A stretch of DNA of 64,000 nucleotides, taken from Lenzites betulinus (taxonomy: Eukaryota > Basidiomycota > Agaricomycetes > Polyporales > Polyporaceae). The notes beneath the pieces are model-generated. The model had not been told where the DNA came from, made no database searches, and saw only the letters and a program-made list of their open reading frames with translations. The stretch is from NCBI GenBank assembly GCA_022264855.1, contig JABYQU010000007.1, positions 62,001-126,000 of the forward strand, given 5' to 3'. A program made the position numbers and the translations under genes. Of this stretch, positions 1-13,100 are shown one piece after another. The number at the start of each line of letters is the position of its first letter. Position 1 is the stretch's first letter.

Positions 1-29
1 CACCGATCAATCCTCATGATCCTTGACAG

Positions 30-2828
30 ACTACCGCCATCAAGACGACGAGACTGTAGCTTCCCGTGGATCGATAGCGATGAAGAACGCTGTCCTGACT
101 ATCCCGAGCGGTACCTCCGGGTTACGCTTCGAAGTGCACTCGACGCCATCTCGCGGTCACTCGTCCGTCCAGAAGTGGTATATCAAGGCTAACCATCCCG
201 TTGAAGCCACTCGGTGGATCACTGCTATCCAGAAGGGAATTGATATCGCGAAACGGCAAGGCGAGCAAGCGGATCGCCGCAGTGGAGAGAGCGATGTCAC
301 AAGCCTCAAGCCTTCGTCGTCTATCGGTGGTGCGTCCCAGTTCCCACGGAAGAAAGATCGGCCCACACCAGGCGGTATGCATTCCGCGCCCAGCTCTGCG
401 GCGGACGATGGAGACGATGCTGGGGAGGTCAGCGATCGGCGGGAAGGTGGCGATGCGGGCGACGAGCGCGAAGACGAGAACGAGGACTCTTCGGACACCG
501 ACTCAACGCAGCAGGCGCCCCCTCACGCCAACGCCTTCGAGTTGCAAGGCAACGCGCTCCTTGCCCAGGTCGAGCTCACCGCTCAGTTGCTCTCCAACTT
601 GCCCACCCAAACCCTGGGTTCTCCTCGTGCAACAGAGCTCACCAAGGCAATCGAAGATACCTTCGGTGGCGTGTCAGGTATGCTCACCGAATACGTGCAC
701 ATGGTCAAGGACCGTGAGGAGTGGTACAAGGGGAAACTTGAGCGTGAGCGTGAGCGGCAGAACGTTTGGGAGGAGAGCTTACAGGCCGTTGTGCTTGAGG
801 GCGACAAGCTTGAGCAGGAACTACGTAGCCGCTTCCGCCGTAGGAGTCGCGCCCCGAGCGCGAGCGCTGGTGGGGACATCCTCCTCCGACGAACGTCGCA
901 AATCATTGCCTCTCCGATTATCGCGTCTCCTACCGCCGAAACGGTGGAGCATATCATCACCCCTGCCGCTGTCGCCGCGGCCGCCTCTCGCCTGGAGGAA
1001 GAGAGTTCGCTGCCGGACGTAACGACTCCCACTGCCGCGTCTGTTGCTGCGCAATTCTTACCACAACGGCCTCCCATCCCCTCCCCCTCACACTCCGTCA
1101 CTGGTCGCCTGTCTGCCCTCACGAAGAGCCCAACCGCGCTCATCATGGACGACGATGACGCATTCACGGACGAAGAGGACGAGTTCTTCGACGCCATCGA
1201 GTCGAACACCCTCCCGAACCTCGTCATCACACAGTCGCTCATTCGCCCCGGCGGGACGGAATTCTACATTAGCAGGGAGCTATACAAGGGCTACTTGAAG
1301 CTCCGGGATCGGCTTGCCATCACGAGCGACGACCGGCCGCCGATGAGCCTGTGGGCTGTGCTAAAGAACAGTATCGGGAAGGACCTGACGAAAATCTCGT
1401 TCCCGGTGTTTTTCAACGAGCCGACGAGCATGTTGCAGAGAATGGTACGTGCCTTTTTCCTGTGTTGTGTCGGCAGATGGGTTGATGCGAGTAACAGGCA
1501 GAGGATATGGAATTCTCCGAGTGCCGTGAGTACCGCTACTTCATTGGTGTATACGCTAGAAAACTGACTACGTGATAGTGGACGCCGCGTGCGCCGAGAA
1601 CGACCCTCAACGACGGCTCGCGTTCGTTGCCGCCTTCGCAATGTCCAACTATTCGTCCACTATTGGGCGTATCGCCAAGCCGTTCAACCCGATGCTTGTT
1701 CGTACCTTGTCTTGTCCCTGACAGTATTACTGCTGACCGGCCTTACACCTTGCACAGAGCGAGACGTTCGAGTATGTGCGATTTGACAAGGAGTACCGTT
1801 ACGTGTCGGAGCAAGTCAGCCACCATCCCCCGATGTCTGCGTGTTGGGCTGAGTCGCCACACTGGCGCTACTATGGCGAGGTCGACGCGCAGAACAAGTT
1901 CATGGGCAAGTCGTTCGAGATCCGCCCCACTGGAGTCGCGCACGCCGAGCTGCTCCTACCGGAGGGGCGGGCACCCAGCTATCCAAAGGCCAAGGGCGCG
2001 CATGTGAAGGGGCTCGTGGTGGAGCACTACAGCTGGAAGAAAGTCACTACGAACATCTCCGGATTCATTCTTGGATCGCCCACCATTGATCATTATGGTG
2101 ATATGGTCGTAAGTTTATCACCTCATGTTCATTAGCCATTAGCTCACCTCGTTTAGGTCACTAATCACCGTACTGGAGACCAATGTGTGCTCACCTTCAA
2201 ACCGCGCGGCTGGCGTGGCAAGGATGCATTCGAGATCTCTGGTTACGTGCAAGACCCACAAGGAAACGTGGTCTACGAGATCGCCGGACGCTGGAACAGC
2301 CAACTCGTCGCCCGCCAGGTCGGCACCGGCGTAGGTCAACTGCATCCGGATGTGCCAGTGAGCAGTCCTACTTCACCCACCCCGTCCAGCGAGTACATCC
2401 TTCTGTGGCGTAACTCGTCGAAGCCGCCGGCGCCGTTCAACCTGACGCCGTTCGCAATCACCCTGAACGACTGCCCCGAGGATAGCCTGAAGCCTTTCCT
2501 GTGTCCGACGGACTGCAGACTTCGCCCGGACCAGCGCGCGTTCGAGCTCGGGAAGTACGAGCGGGCGAACGACCTGAAGAACAAACAGGAGGAGTTCCAG
2601 CGTGCGACGCGGCGTGCGCGCGACGAGGGCCGTGCACCCTCGCACAAGCCGCGGTGGTTCTCGCCCACAACTTGTCCGGACACGAGAGAACGCGTGTGGA
2701 TGCCGGCGATGATAGACGATCAGCTGGAGTACTGGCTCGAGCGAGAGAAGGTCACAAAGGCAAAGCAGCTCGGTGGCGATGAGCGCTGGAAGGACGTTGA
2801 ACGTATCTTCATCGAGGACTCTCCGTAA
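30..2828 (+). CDS. OSH3: Osh3-like oxysterol-binding protein (5' end outside window)
   Basis: Lipid-transfer protein expected at ER-plasma membrane contacts, moving sterol or PI4P. Visible exons are 30-1444, 1498-1525, 1579-1697, 1758-2108 and 2157-2828, about 860 codons in one frame. A TTGACAG acceptor ends at 29, so earlier exons lie outside the window. The first 60 residues are the end of a PH domain ([13 protein letters not shown] helix). A Ser/acidic linker and a helical stretch follow. EFFDAIE at 1181-1201, preceded by a run of Asp/Glu, is a good FFAT motif for binding VAP proteins at the ER. The OSBP/ORP domain starts near [13 protein letters not shown] and contains the EQVSHHPP signature at about 1808-1831. 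It ends with the conserved tail helix before the stop at 2826. PH, FFAT and ORD order fits the yeast Osh3 type. It is convergent with the nitrite reductase gene, with about 150 bp between stops. Confidence 0.93.
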
Positions 2829-2979
2829 GGGGTCTTTGTAGACAGGGTGGAGGAAATTTGGGAGACGCTGACTTATTCATTCGTATCGCGAGAGTGTAAT
2901 ACTGTACATCTGGGTTCCTGGAGTATGAGTGGGGCCGGCGGCGTCCACGCTAGTCTAAACGATCATAATATCCTTGTAT

Positions 2980-5900
2980 TCACCAGTCCAACTGCGTCCC
3001 GCCGCAGGACGTGCCGTTGCAGGCGTCCGCACCGTCCGTGGATAGCACAGCGTCCGATGGGCCAACGATTTTGACCGTAGCATCCACGACCTTGTCATGC
3101 AACTGTGCCTTGGCTTGTCGGACCATCCACTTCGAGGTGCCGATGACGGCGTCTAAGTCGCTTTCGTCAGGGAGGAGAAGCAAGAGGTCGTCACCTTCTG
3201 CCTTGACTTGGAAAGGTATGATACCGTAGGAGTCATCGTTGTGGCATACGCCTGATGTCAGGTCGTAATTGCGTTTGTGCATGGGACCTAAGCGAGCGTC
3301 AGCATGTTGTGGTACTTACACCTGTGAAGTGTCAACAAAAAACAATACGAACATGACACATAGACAGAGCCCGTCTTCGGATCGTCGCCGACGATCCCGT
3401 GGTCAAGGACGAAAGCTCGTTTGTGAGGGCACATCTACAAAGTTTGAGTATCGCGTTCATGACGAGCTCTCAATCCCGTACACACGCACCTGCTGCGTTG
3501 CGAAGTAGCCTCGGCCAGGGACATGGAAAATCGCAATTTGACTATCACCGTACCTCACCGCTGCCGAGCTACGAGTGCGAATGAGGCCATACGTAAATAG
3601 CGTATATAATAAACAGATACTCACGTTGTCCCGCTGTCTGTGGGCGTGAGATCATGGACGGTTGCCACTTTACGCCATGCCCACTCGCTCTTTGGCGTCG
3701 TGATATCCGTCTCTCGCAAAATGAGGGGCGTGCTGTCCTTGATCCAGTCTGCCGGTCGGACCTGGCCCCTCTCCATAATCTTCTCCATCTGAGGCACTCG
3801 CTGCTCCTACATGGTCACAAGATGAGTAACTTACCAAGTATCAGGTTGAGGAGATACTGACCGTATTGATAAATTGGCGGAACTTCCGTTGCCGCTCTTG
3901 GTCGTTCACCACCGCCTTCCATTCGTCGAAGTAGGTACCGACGAGTTCATTCATATCTCGCTCAAGATCTGCGCATATTCCCAACTCGTCGTCCAACAGA
4001 ACTCTGCGAAGTTTCTAATGGGCGTCAAGACAATTGTATTGGTCTAGAAGGGGCTAGCTTACCTCGATACCGCCTTCCATCGACTCCAGCCAGCGCGCGG
4101 TACGCATCAGCTTGTCAGCTGTACGGATGTAGTACATGACGAAGCGATCCAAGATGGTGATAACCCGAGAGGGAGGCACATCTCCCGCAAGTAGGGTTGC
4201 GTGTCTAGGGTTCGCACCTAATGTCAACGTGAGTGCGCAGTCCATGTGCATCGAGCCATGCGGACATACCACCGTTCCCACATACGTAGACTTTAGGAAA
4301 AATTAAAACGAGACACATTCGCGTCCGGATGGTTGGAAACTCACTGTTCCAGCCCTTGTCGCTTGCGATGAGCCCGAAATCCTTTCCTTGCGCTTCGGCA
4401 CATTCGCGTACACAGCCGCTCACGCCACCCTTGAACTTGTGGGGCGAGCGGATGCCCTTGTATCGCTCTTCGAGTTGGACGGCCACTATGTCAAATGAAT
4501 ATCGTTCGCTGCAGCCGCCGTCGATCCGAACTGGGTGGACGTACTTCCCACAGAGTCACCGACTCCGTACCGGCACCAAGATGTCCCGACGCATGACTTC
4601 ACCGTTCTTAGCGCTTTCCCTAATCATGCGGCCAGGGTGAGCACAGGAACGGGGGACCATCACCCATCACGCACCGTACGCATGTCCGCTCTCGAAGCCT
4701 GCATCGACCAATTCTTTCCAGATGGAAGGGAGGTCCGCCTTCTCCGCACCGAACAGATCCACACGTTGACCCCCGGTGATTTTCGTGTAAAGACCGTCTG
4801 TCCGTGCCAATCGGTATGGGGGTATGCCGTGATTTCGGAGAACTCACATTTCTTCGCGACTTGCCCGAGAACAACGAGCTTATCCGGGGTTATCTGGCAA
4901 ACGAGGCTTCATTTGAATGGCTGCCGGACCATAAAACTCCACCGTATCCATACCTCGCCAGCAGGCACACGCGGAATCACAGAGAACGTCCCTAGATAAA
5001 TTGGCGATGAGTGAGCGCATATACAAGTTTAGGCACTCGAAACGACCGCTGACCATTGCGCTGTATGTTGGCCAGGTACCTGTAGCGATTTTGAGTTAGC
5101 TCAACGGGATCATTCGCTTGGGCGGCATTTACCGATCATTGGTGTCTTGATTCCTATCATCAAGATTGCATTAGCAGATGAACCGAACAAGATCCAAATG
5201 AACTCATACGCATGGTGAGCGGGATCCATGATGTGCTCGTTCCAAAGGGAGGACAATATGCTGCCAACAGCAGGCTTGCATATCTCGCATCCTAGCGCGC
5301 GGGGATTGGTGCCTGCTGCCTCCATGATGGTAGCCATCGTCTTCAGCTTCTTGATCCTAGAGGGCGGTGAGCTCGGTTCTCATCCGAGTCTTATCAAGAT
5401 TAAGACGCCGTACTTGACCACATTGAACAGGTCCGCCCTAGACATTGCAAAGTGGGGGCACAGGTTATTATTGACGACAACACCTGCCTTCTTGAGTTCG
5501 GTCTAGATGGAAAACAACATCGTCATCCGGATCTCATCGAGAACAGCCGAAAGTTGAGCGCCGCGACGGACCTTAACGATATTCGTCAACAGCGGCACGC
5601 CTGTCAGGCCCCGCGGCGTCAGCGAAAGTTCGTGTTACAAGGAGCTCGCATCGAGCGCCACACGTACATCCTCCACATCCCGATCCGGCCTTAGTCTTGG
5701 TTTTCACGTCGGCTACGCTCTGGGCGCCATCCTTGACGCACTGCACAATGCGCCCTTTAGACACGTTCTGCACGGCCAGTCAATAGCGATACAAGACGGT
5801 GAGCTTGACCGTGTCTGGAAGCGTACATGACAGCTACAGATCTGCGCGTCATCGTCGAGGTCCGCTCCAGAGTCGTCTTGTCCGGTACGAGATCCGAGAA

Positions 5901-7760
5901 TGAACTGCGACGGCACCGCGTCTAGAGCTTTCTGCCGGTGCGCGCGACACCATAGAAGGTTAAAATGCTACCTATGGAGACCGCGCTGGAACGGACCTTC
6001 TTCTTCACCAGCGCGACTAGTTTGACGTAGTCCGACGTGTCTCCCACCATCATCCCGCCCAGGAGGTACTTGCCATCGACACTGAATATGTATCTGGTCC
6101 GCGCGGTCAGCCGAGGTCAACGCTCGTCAGGGTCTGTAGACGATACTATACTTCTTGTAGACTCCTGCGAATGGATCACGGTATGTGAGTGCCTCCACAG
6201 GGCCGTCTGCAGCTGCAAAAGCTCCGTAACGCTTCTTGGGCGTAGCGGCATCGTGGGGTTTGACAGACTCGCTTGTGGCCGATGGTGGGTTGCTTTCCTG
6301 GATTGCTTTTGGAGACGTTACTCGGGTACGCTGCTCTGCGAAGAAGTCGCCAAAGGAGGCTACCTGTATCGAGAACAAAGGCGCGTCAGTCAGGCGCAGC
6401 GTGCCCGAGAATGAGAAGCGGATCACACACATCGACGCCCATTAACTTCAACTTCGTCGACAAGTCCGGATTGTTCTACGTGTATACAGTCGTAAGTCAC
6501 ACATACGGCAGCCCTAGTGGGTTACCGACAGGAACCCACTTACCATCTGCCGTGGCTTGAAGCTTCCTACCTCTGTCTGCGCCTGTGTAAAGTTGAATGC
6601 CAGAATATCGGCCATTTCGATCCCGGGCGCGATAAGCCCGTACGTGTTATTCTTCCAGCTAGCGCACTCGCCGATCGCGAACACGCCCTGCGCACTTGTT
6701 TGTAGATGGTCGTCGACCACAATTCCGCCCCGGGGTGCGCAGGACAGCCCAGCGGCGCGCGCAAGGTCGTCGCGAGGTGAGATTCCGATGGAGAACACAA
6801 CGATACTGCAGCTGACTGTGGTCCCATCGCCCAGTTCAAGACCTGATACCATGCCGTGGTCGTTTGTCAAAACCCTGGTGACGGTCGTACTGCCTAGAAA
6901 GGTGACTCCCATGGCTTCGATACGACGGAGGACTATCTCGCCACCCTGCGCGTCGAGCTGACGAGAAAGGGGGTATGCTTGCCTGTGAACGATCGTGACG
7001 TTTTTCACGGAGGGTAAGTCATAGACAGCTTTTGCAGCTTCAAGACCCAGGAGGCCTCCCCCGAGAACCACCGCCTGAGAAGCGCCTTGGTTAGCAGGAA
7101 CGGGTGGACAGTATGATTTCATACCGAACAATCTTTCAACTCCTCCTTCTCCGCATATGCAAGCAGCTTGTTTATGTCGGACAGATTTCGGTATACGAAG
7201 GTTCCTGGTATGGAAACATCGGCATAGCTAGGCAGGGATGCCTCCGAGCCAGTCGCAAGCACACAGTGGTCGTACTCGATCGTTCGACCCCGGTCTGTGC
7301 GAACAATGTGGGCGGCCGGGTCAAGAGACGCAACAGCTTCTCCAACGTGGAAGGAAACCCGTTTTGGGTCTTGCTTAGCGTACCATTCCGCTGAGTTGGG
7401 CGACACATGGGTGATTCTAAGTTGTGGATGATAAGAAGCATGACCATACCAGGATTGAGATATAGTTTCTCGATGTTCCTATGCTGAAAGTACTCGGTGA
7501 GGGCGACGCGGTTGTATGTCACTAATATGAACGGTTGGTATATTACGTTCATTCAGCCCAAGGTACACCCGCTCACGATGTGATTCCTCCCCGCAGGTGA
7601 CAATGCGATATTGTTGTGCCGTGTCAAGATCGAGCAACTTCTCGATGAACGCTGAAATCAATCAACGTCATTCAGTTCTGTTTTGCAAAGGTGGTCCAAC
7701 AAGCTTACCAATTCCCACCATCCCCAAGCCGACAACTACAATTGTCTTGCGTTCCGACAT
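2980..7760 (-). CDS. niiA: assimilatory NAD(P)H nitrite reductase
   Basis: Six-electron reduction of nitrite to ammonium in the cytosol. I could join about 27 short exons without a break, giving roughly 1,100 residues, the usual fungal length. Order: an N-terminal FAD/NAD(P)H oxidoreductase module (start MSERKTIVVVGLG at 7760; second nucleotide-binding motif VLGGGLLGLEAAK near 7080); a BFD-like [2Fe-2S] module with CSCH and CGGC cysteines (about 5850-5600); sirohaem and 4Fe-4S domains with the paired motifs CVGTSWC (near 4590) and CVREC (near 4420); and a C-terminal Rieske-like NirD module with CPH (near 3410) and CPMH (near 3280). All iron-binding cysteines and histidines are present, so it looks functional. 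No nitrate reductase or nitrate transporter gene lies beside it in this window. The symbol is given by analogy to the Aspergillus gene. Confidence 0.95.
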
Positions 7761-8225
7761 TCTCCGGAGGATCCGCAGCGAGATTCGAGGACGACGGGCT
7801 GCTATACTTCGCGGATATGTGACTATATGCTGAGGGAACTGGGACTATGATAACCCGCTTGGCGGCGCCCTACTCGCAGGAAGGCATGGCTTAGGCATCT
7901 GCCCTTTGCATCGCGAGGCGCTCTCACAGTCCGACACAAAGAACGCTTCTCGTGTGATCAAATCGCTCTGGGGCGTCTCCACGCGAGCCAATTCAGCGTG
8001 CAGTCAGTGGGCTTATCGGGATTCGGCGGTAGCCACTGTGTCATCGCCCAATGCGTGATTAGCCGGTGAAACATCTTCCTCTGCAAGAGCTTGACCTCGC
8101 TCCCACCGAGATGCACCACCACGGCAGAGCCCGGGCGAATAAATATGATCAGAGAGATAGCGCCATGCTTGCAACCTACTACACAGAAAAATGCGCCGAC
8201 AGCCTGTCTCCGGCCTTTGAGAGCC
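7761..8225. promoter_or_regulatory. nitrite reductase upstream region with GATA motifs
   Basis: Gene-free 465 bp between the nitrite reductase start and the stop of the isomerase gene. It holds GATAA at 7849-7853 and its complement TTATC at 8013-8017, with a GATAG at 8156-8160. GATA factors of the AreA/Nit2 family control nitrogen genes through such sites, so a role is plausible, but the motifs are short and common. No clean nitrate-activator site was recognised. Confidence 0.25.
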
Positions 8226-9461
8226 TCAGAGCTTCGAACCCAACGGCCCGAATGTGGGCTTCTGCTTCTTCTGCGCGGCTTTGACAGCGTCCCCAAGGTC
8301 CTGCATGCATGGTCAGAGTCGCGGGCCCACCATGTCCCGCGTATGCGCTTACCTTGGTTTGCAGCATCGCGCTGTTCCAAACCGCGGTGTATTCCAAGTT
8401 CTCCCGCACGCTGTTCAAATGAACATGTCTCAGGAACGTCTGCACAAAGACGCTAAATACATACGTGTGATCTCTAGCGTGATGCAGCAGGTGCTTGGTG
8501 CCTAGCACTGCAACAGGAGATTTCTCTGCAATCTGCTGCGCGAGTTGCAATGCAGCAGCAATGACTTCGTCCCGTCCGCCCTGAACAACCTGAGAGACAA
8601 GGCCTAGCTTCTCTGCCTCGACAGCCGTGAAGTTGCGGCCTGTGTATGAGAGCTCGTGCAACAAGCTGTGGTTGCCAACAATTTTAGGCAGACGAGCCAG
8701 CGAGCCAATGTCCGCCGCCAAGCCGACATCAACTTCCTACGTTTTGCCAACGTCCTTCAGCAAACGGGAGGGCTGTAGAGAGACGGTGTGAACATACCTT
8801 GATAGCGAACACGGCGTTGGATGCCGCATACCGTACATCGCATGCGGAGATGATATCAACAGACAGCCCAAACGCGATCCCGTGTGCAGCTACAATGACG
8901 GGGAAGGGACAGCGCTCTAGGGCAGATATGCAATCCTGGAAGCCAAGAATGTGCTTTCGCAGCTGGAAAGCGATCCTTGAGGGGTCGCTGCCGTTGTTGG
9001 GGAGGGACAACGCGGCGACTAGCGAACAAGCCAGGTGAGCTTCAGTACGACGCGTTTGGAATACAATATGGAGCAATGAGTGTAAACTTACAGTCGATCC
9101 CAGCCGAGAAGAACTTGGGCAAAGCGGACGCGAGGACAACCGCGCGCACTGAGGGCTCTTGGCTGATCTTGTCAAACACTTGTCCCAGCTCCGTCCAAAA
9201 CCTAGCGTTGAGACCCAATATCATTCATCCGACTGTTCGCTAATGGAAACCATACGCTAGAATAGCTCCCCAGCGGTGCACTTACAGTTCGTTGAAAGCA
9301 TTGACGGGGTTTCTATCCGGGACAAGAATTATGATCAGAGCTTCCGCAGCCACGTCACCTTTTGCTTACCGTAGCAGTTCCACATAAGCAACATAGGGTC
9401 CAGGAGACGACACTTTGACGAAAGTGCCCGACAGATGGTCAAACGGGTTGGTCTCGGTCAT
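8226..9461 (-). CDS. peroxisomal delta3,5-delta2,4-dienoyl-CoA isomerase (ECH1 type)
   Basis: Crotonase-fold enzyme that shifts double bonds during beta-oxidation of unsaturated fatty acids. The start at 9461 gives MTETNPFDHLSG. Seven or so exons join in frame to about 285 residues, typical for the family. FFSAGID begins the oxyanion-hole region. The three acidic residues known from rat ECH1 are conserved: Asp in ACDVRY, Glu and Asp in EVDVGLAAD. The protein ends in GSKL, a textbook PTS1 peroxisome-targeting signal, so the matrix of the peroxisome is the expected site. It lies in the same direction as the nitrite reductase gene but I see no functional link. A generic enoyl-CoA hydratase is less likely because the dienoyl isomerase acids are kept. 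Confidence 0.92.
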
Positions 9462-10121
9462 GATGGCTCCGCACAACAAACGAGCACTTGACGTTTGGAA
9501 TCTGGATGATATATGTAGGAGCTATTTCGTCAAGGTAGTAGTTGATAGTCAAGCACGGTCCACGGCACGCATGAAAGCGGCAACTTCGTTTTCACATGCA
9601 GATCTAACTTGAAGTACGCGGCGCCACAGCCACAACCACGCGCCACATTGTGTACCTATAGAACGACAAAGACGCATGCACACGCACGGCTTGCCCGCGA
9701 CATCCAGTCCTTCCAACAATTACGACGAGGACGCGGGTTTTGCACGTATACGGGTCTGCAGGTGCGCCGCTTGTTGGAGGGTCGTAACCAGGACGGCGAT
9801 GCCGAGAGTGGAGGGCCCTGGCAGTATGGTCCGTGCAAGGCTTACCGCTATCCAAGGATGAGGGCGGGATTGGACGACAACGCTACAACATACAAGCTTT
9901 CCACATTCAACATGCAGGGGCGTATGGCAGAGCCCGGAAGAGCTCGCAGCAAACCAAATATCGCGCGGCTAGACGTAAGAAATGGTGCGTCTGCGGAATA
10001 GAAAACGGAGTGAAGAGCGCTAACAGTACATAGCACGGTGTGCCTAGAGATGAAGAAACGACATCAAGCAAGTCCCGACTGTGCGGTCTTGGGCGCAAAC
10101 GCCCGCCAATGCCTAGAAGTA
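9462..10121. other. intergenic, nothing recognised
   Basis: 660 bp between the isomerase start and the ATG4 stop, both genes on the minus strand. Short open frames on both strands have no recognisable domains. It should hold the isomerase promoter and the ATG4 3' UTR. Confidence 0.6.
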
Positions 10122-13100
10122 TCAGAAATCGTCCGCATCGTCCATCAGGATACCCCTCACGCCCCCGCTCTGCGTCCGTCCGCCGTCTCGCGCCTTGGCG
10201 GTCCTCATCTGCGGCACGCGCTTCCCCTGCCCTTGTGGGTCGGGCGGAGCTGGCGGTGCATCTGTCTCCTCCTCACCGGGATACGTCGCCGGGAACGGGT
10301 ACTGCACCTGCGTCTCCTGCTGCGAGGGTGCCGCGCGGGGGGTCTTCGCCGATGCCGACGTCTTCTTCGTCTTCCGTCGCGCCTTGTCCGTGCTCCCAGT
10401 CGTGCCCTTGCTTGCCGTTGAGCTGGTAGAATGCGAAGGCGCAAGCATAGGGGGCGCCTCGACGCGGTTGTTGGCGGTGCGGATATGTACTGGCTCAGGT
10501 TCCGATGGCATCTGGGGGGTGGGGAACTCCGCAGGATCCTCCCACTCTTCATCGTCCTCGTCGTCGAAGCTGAGAGAATCCTGACTAGATCGGCTCGATG
10601 CCTCACGCTTCATGCGCTCAGGCGCCGCGGCGTCGATGTCGAAGGATGATTTGCCAGCGCTAGGTGTGAGGGGCGCGATCGGGTCCTCCTCCGTGTCCAC
10701 CTCGGACTTCACGCTCCCGCCAATACCCGAGCCATGGACACTGCCCGCAGGCGAGTTTCCCAACGAGAACTCGTCGTCGTCGGGCATGTCGATGTCTGGC
10801 TCTGAAATAGATTCTAGGCCCATGTCATCCGAGTCCGAAGGGTATTGTGGTGGCTCGTTCGCCAATGAGAATATGCTCTTGTTTGTGCGGAAGAGCTGCA
10901 TGTCCGTCGTTAGCTTCGTGTAATTCTAGAACATCGACGATCGATGCTGCTCACCTCCGCTATCCGGTCCTTGAGATCCAACCACTCGGCCTCGTCCTTA
11001 CAAAGGAACCCGAGCAGCATACTGGGATCCAGTCCTGACAGAGGCATCTTCCTAACCCGTTCACAATGGAAGGTCTTGAGTTCGGTCTGGGAGTACGCGG
11101 TTACGTAGTGACGCTGAACCGGGTCCAGGTCAGCCCCGAGCCCCAACTCTCGCGAGTCCATCTCCGCTGAGTCGTCAGGCAGCACGCTGGACGACTGCCA
11201 CCGCCCATGCATGTGCGACTGGGATGAATCAGACTGTGATGTGGACGCTGAGGAAGTCGAGAGTTGTTGCTGGAGAGGTGAAGGCGAAAGGGTGGGCGAA
11301 CGATATGAGAACGACGACCCCGAAGTAGTTCCACTCGTGCGCCCCGAGAACGGAGAAGTGGAAGAGCGCACATGGCGGGCGGGGCGGTATGTCCCGTCTC
11401 TGTCTCGATCATTGTCCGAGCCATATGCATCAGGCGAGCCCTGTCGGCCCCAGGAATCCACATGGTGAGGAGGCGGACGGAGGGGTACCGCCGGGCGCGC
11501 ATGGTGTGGGTCGAGGTAAAATAGGTTATCGGCTTGAGAGCCAACGAAGTAGTACGAGGAAGAGGGTCGGCCGCCCGCAATTCCGACTGATTGGGGGAAG
11601 GTATATAGCGTCTAAATATAGCGCAGTGAGTGAGTATTAGTGCGCTATACGATTTGCTTAGAAGTCGTTAACGCACCTTGATGGTATTATAGTACAAAGG
11701 GTTCACTCCCTCGATGCCAAGGCGAATACCTATAAGTACGAGCACCGCACGGTCGCCCCAATCCATGCGAGGTTGACCATTTCTTCGGGTTGAATACATC
11801 GCTGAGCGAGACGCCGCATACACGTCGGACTCGTACAACGTGCCATCCGCAGCGACTGCGACCCCGAGACCAGCATCGGGGAAGGCATGCACGAGCGTCC
11901 TAGCCGCGCTACCGTCAGTACAGAAACCACCCAGAGCGACGGATGTATTTACTTGATGGCGCCAGCAGCAGTGCTGGGGCCGAACCATTGTCCAACGTCT
12001 TTGCCCAAGTCCTTGCCAACGAGGGCCATACGATGGACGCTGAACGGACATAGGGGAGAAGGACTGTCGAGGAACCATGTCACGATCTGTACATATGTGG
12101 CGTAATCGGCAGTATACACATGATGTGGAGGCCGCCGCCAGTCTGCGCGAGGTCAACGGATGCGGGCTGTGGGGAAACAAGATTGCACGCACCTCGGCCT
12201 AAATGGAGATGTACCAGCGCATTTGCCAGAAGTGATTGGCCTGTGCGCAGCATACAGCCCCATCCTGCGTCGGTGGTCCACCCTTTCTCTCCGCCCAGTG
12301 GCCAATTCCATTTCTTCGTCGGTGGGCTGCTCGGGACAACGGTGGGGTCGTCAGGAAGCTCACTGTCCAGGGCAGCAAGGGTGGTGTCTCGGATGGGGTA
12401 GAATTGAGATCGATATGTGAGCCATATCCGGGAAGTGAAGTCGGCATAAAACACTGGCGGCCAGTTCTTTGAAGGATCCTTCGAGGGTCCACCCGAAGCG
12501 GGCATGGACTGAGAAAGCGACGGGTCTGGTGCGGAGCTAGAGACGACGGGAGAAGAGGAGGCGGAAGAACGGAAAGAGGACGGCGACCGGCGCGAATCGC
12601 TCGAGCTGCGCCGTCCCGGACTTGATGGAGTGTCTGAGCTCGACGGCGGCGCAGGCTCGTACCCAGGATGCTGCACTCCCAATAGCCAGATCGGGTCCGG
12701 GCACTTATCGGGCGTCGCGTCGCTGTCGAGCAGATAGCGCATGGCTTTGTCCAGGTGGCCCTTGCCATGCCGCGCAGCAGTGAGTAGGGCGGAGCCCTTG
12801 CCCTTCGGTGATACGGACGCGTTCAGGTGTTGTTGGGAGAGGAGAGAAGGCAAGGTGAGGTCGGTCGAGGATGTGCTGAAAGTATGGGCAAACCACCCCG
12901 AAAGGCGGGTGGGGAGGTCGCCGAGACGTGAGTTAGATCCTGGAGAGTAGTATTGTACAGACGAGTAGCTGTCCGACGCAGGTCGTTCTGAGCGCGTCCG
13001 CGGTCTTGGGATGCTGACGGGCTCGACAATGACGGGGGGTTCGTCGGGCGCATCTTCGCCGTCCCGCGATATGTCGCCTACGTCGACATCCTGAGACTGG

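Noticed and set aside
201..1022. Plus-strand 273-codon open frame inside the Osh3-like gene
   Set aside because: It is another frame of the Osh3 exon, Arg/Ser/Pro-rich, with no domain; the overlapping frame encodes clear PH and ORP sequence.
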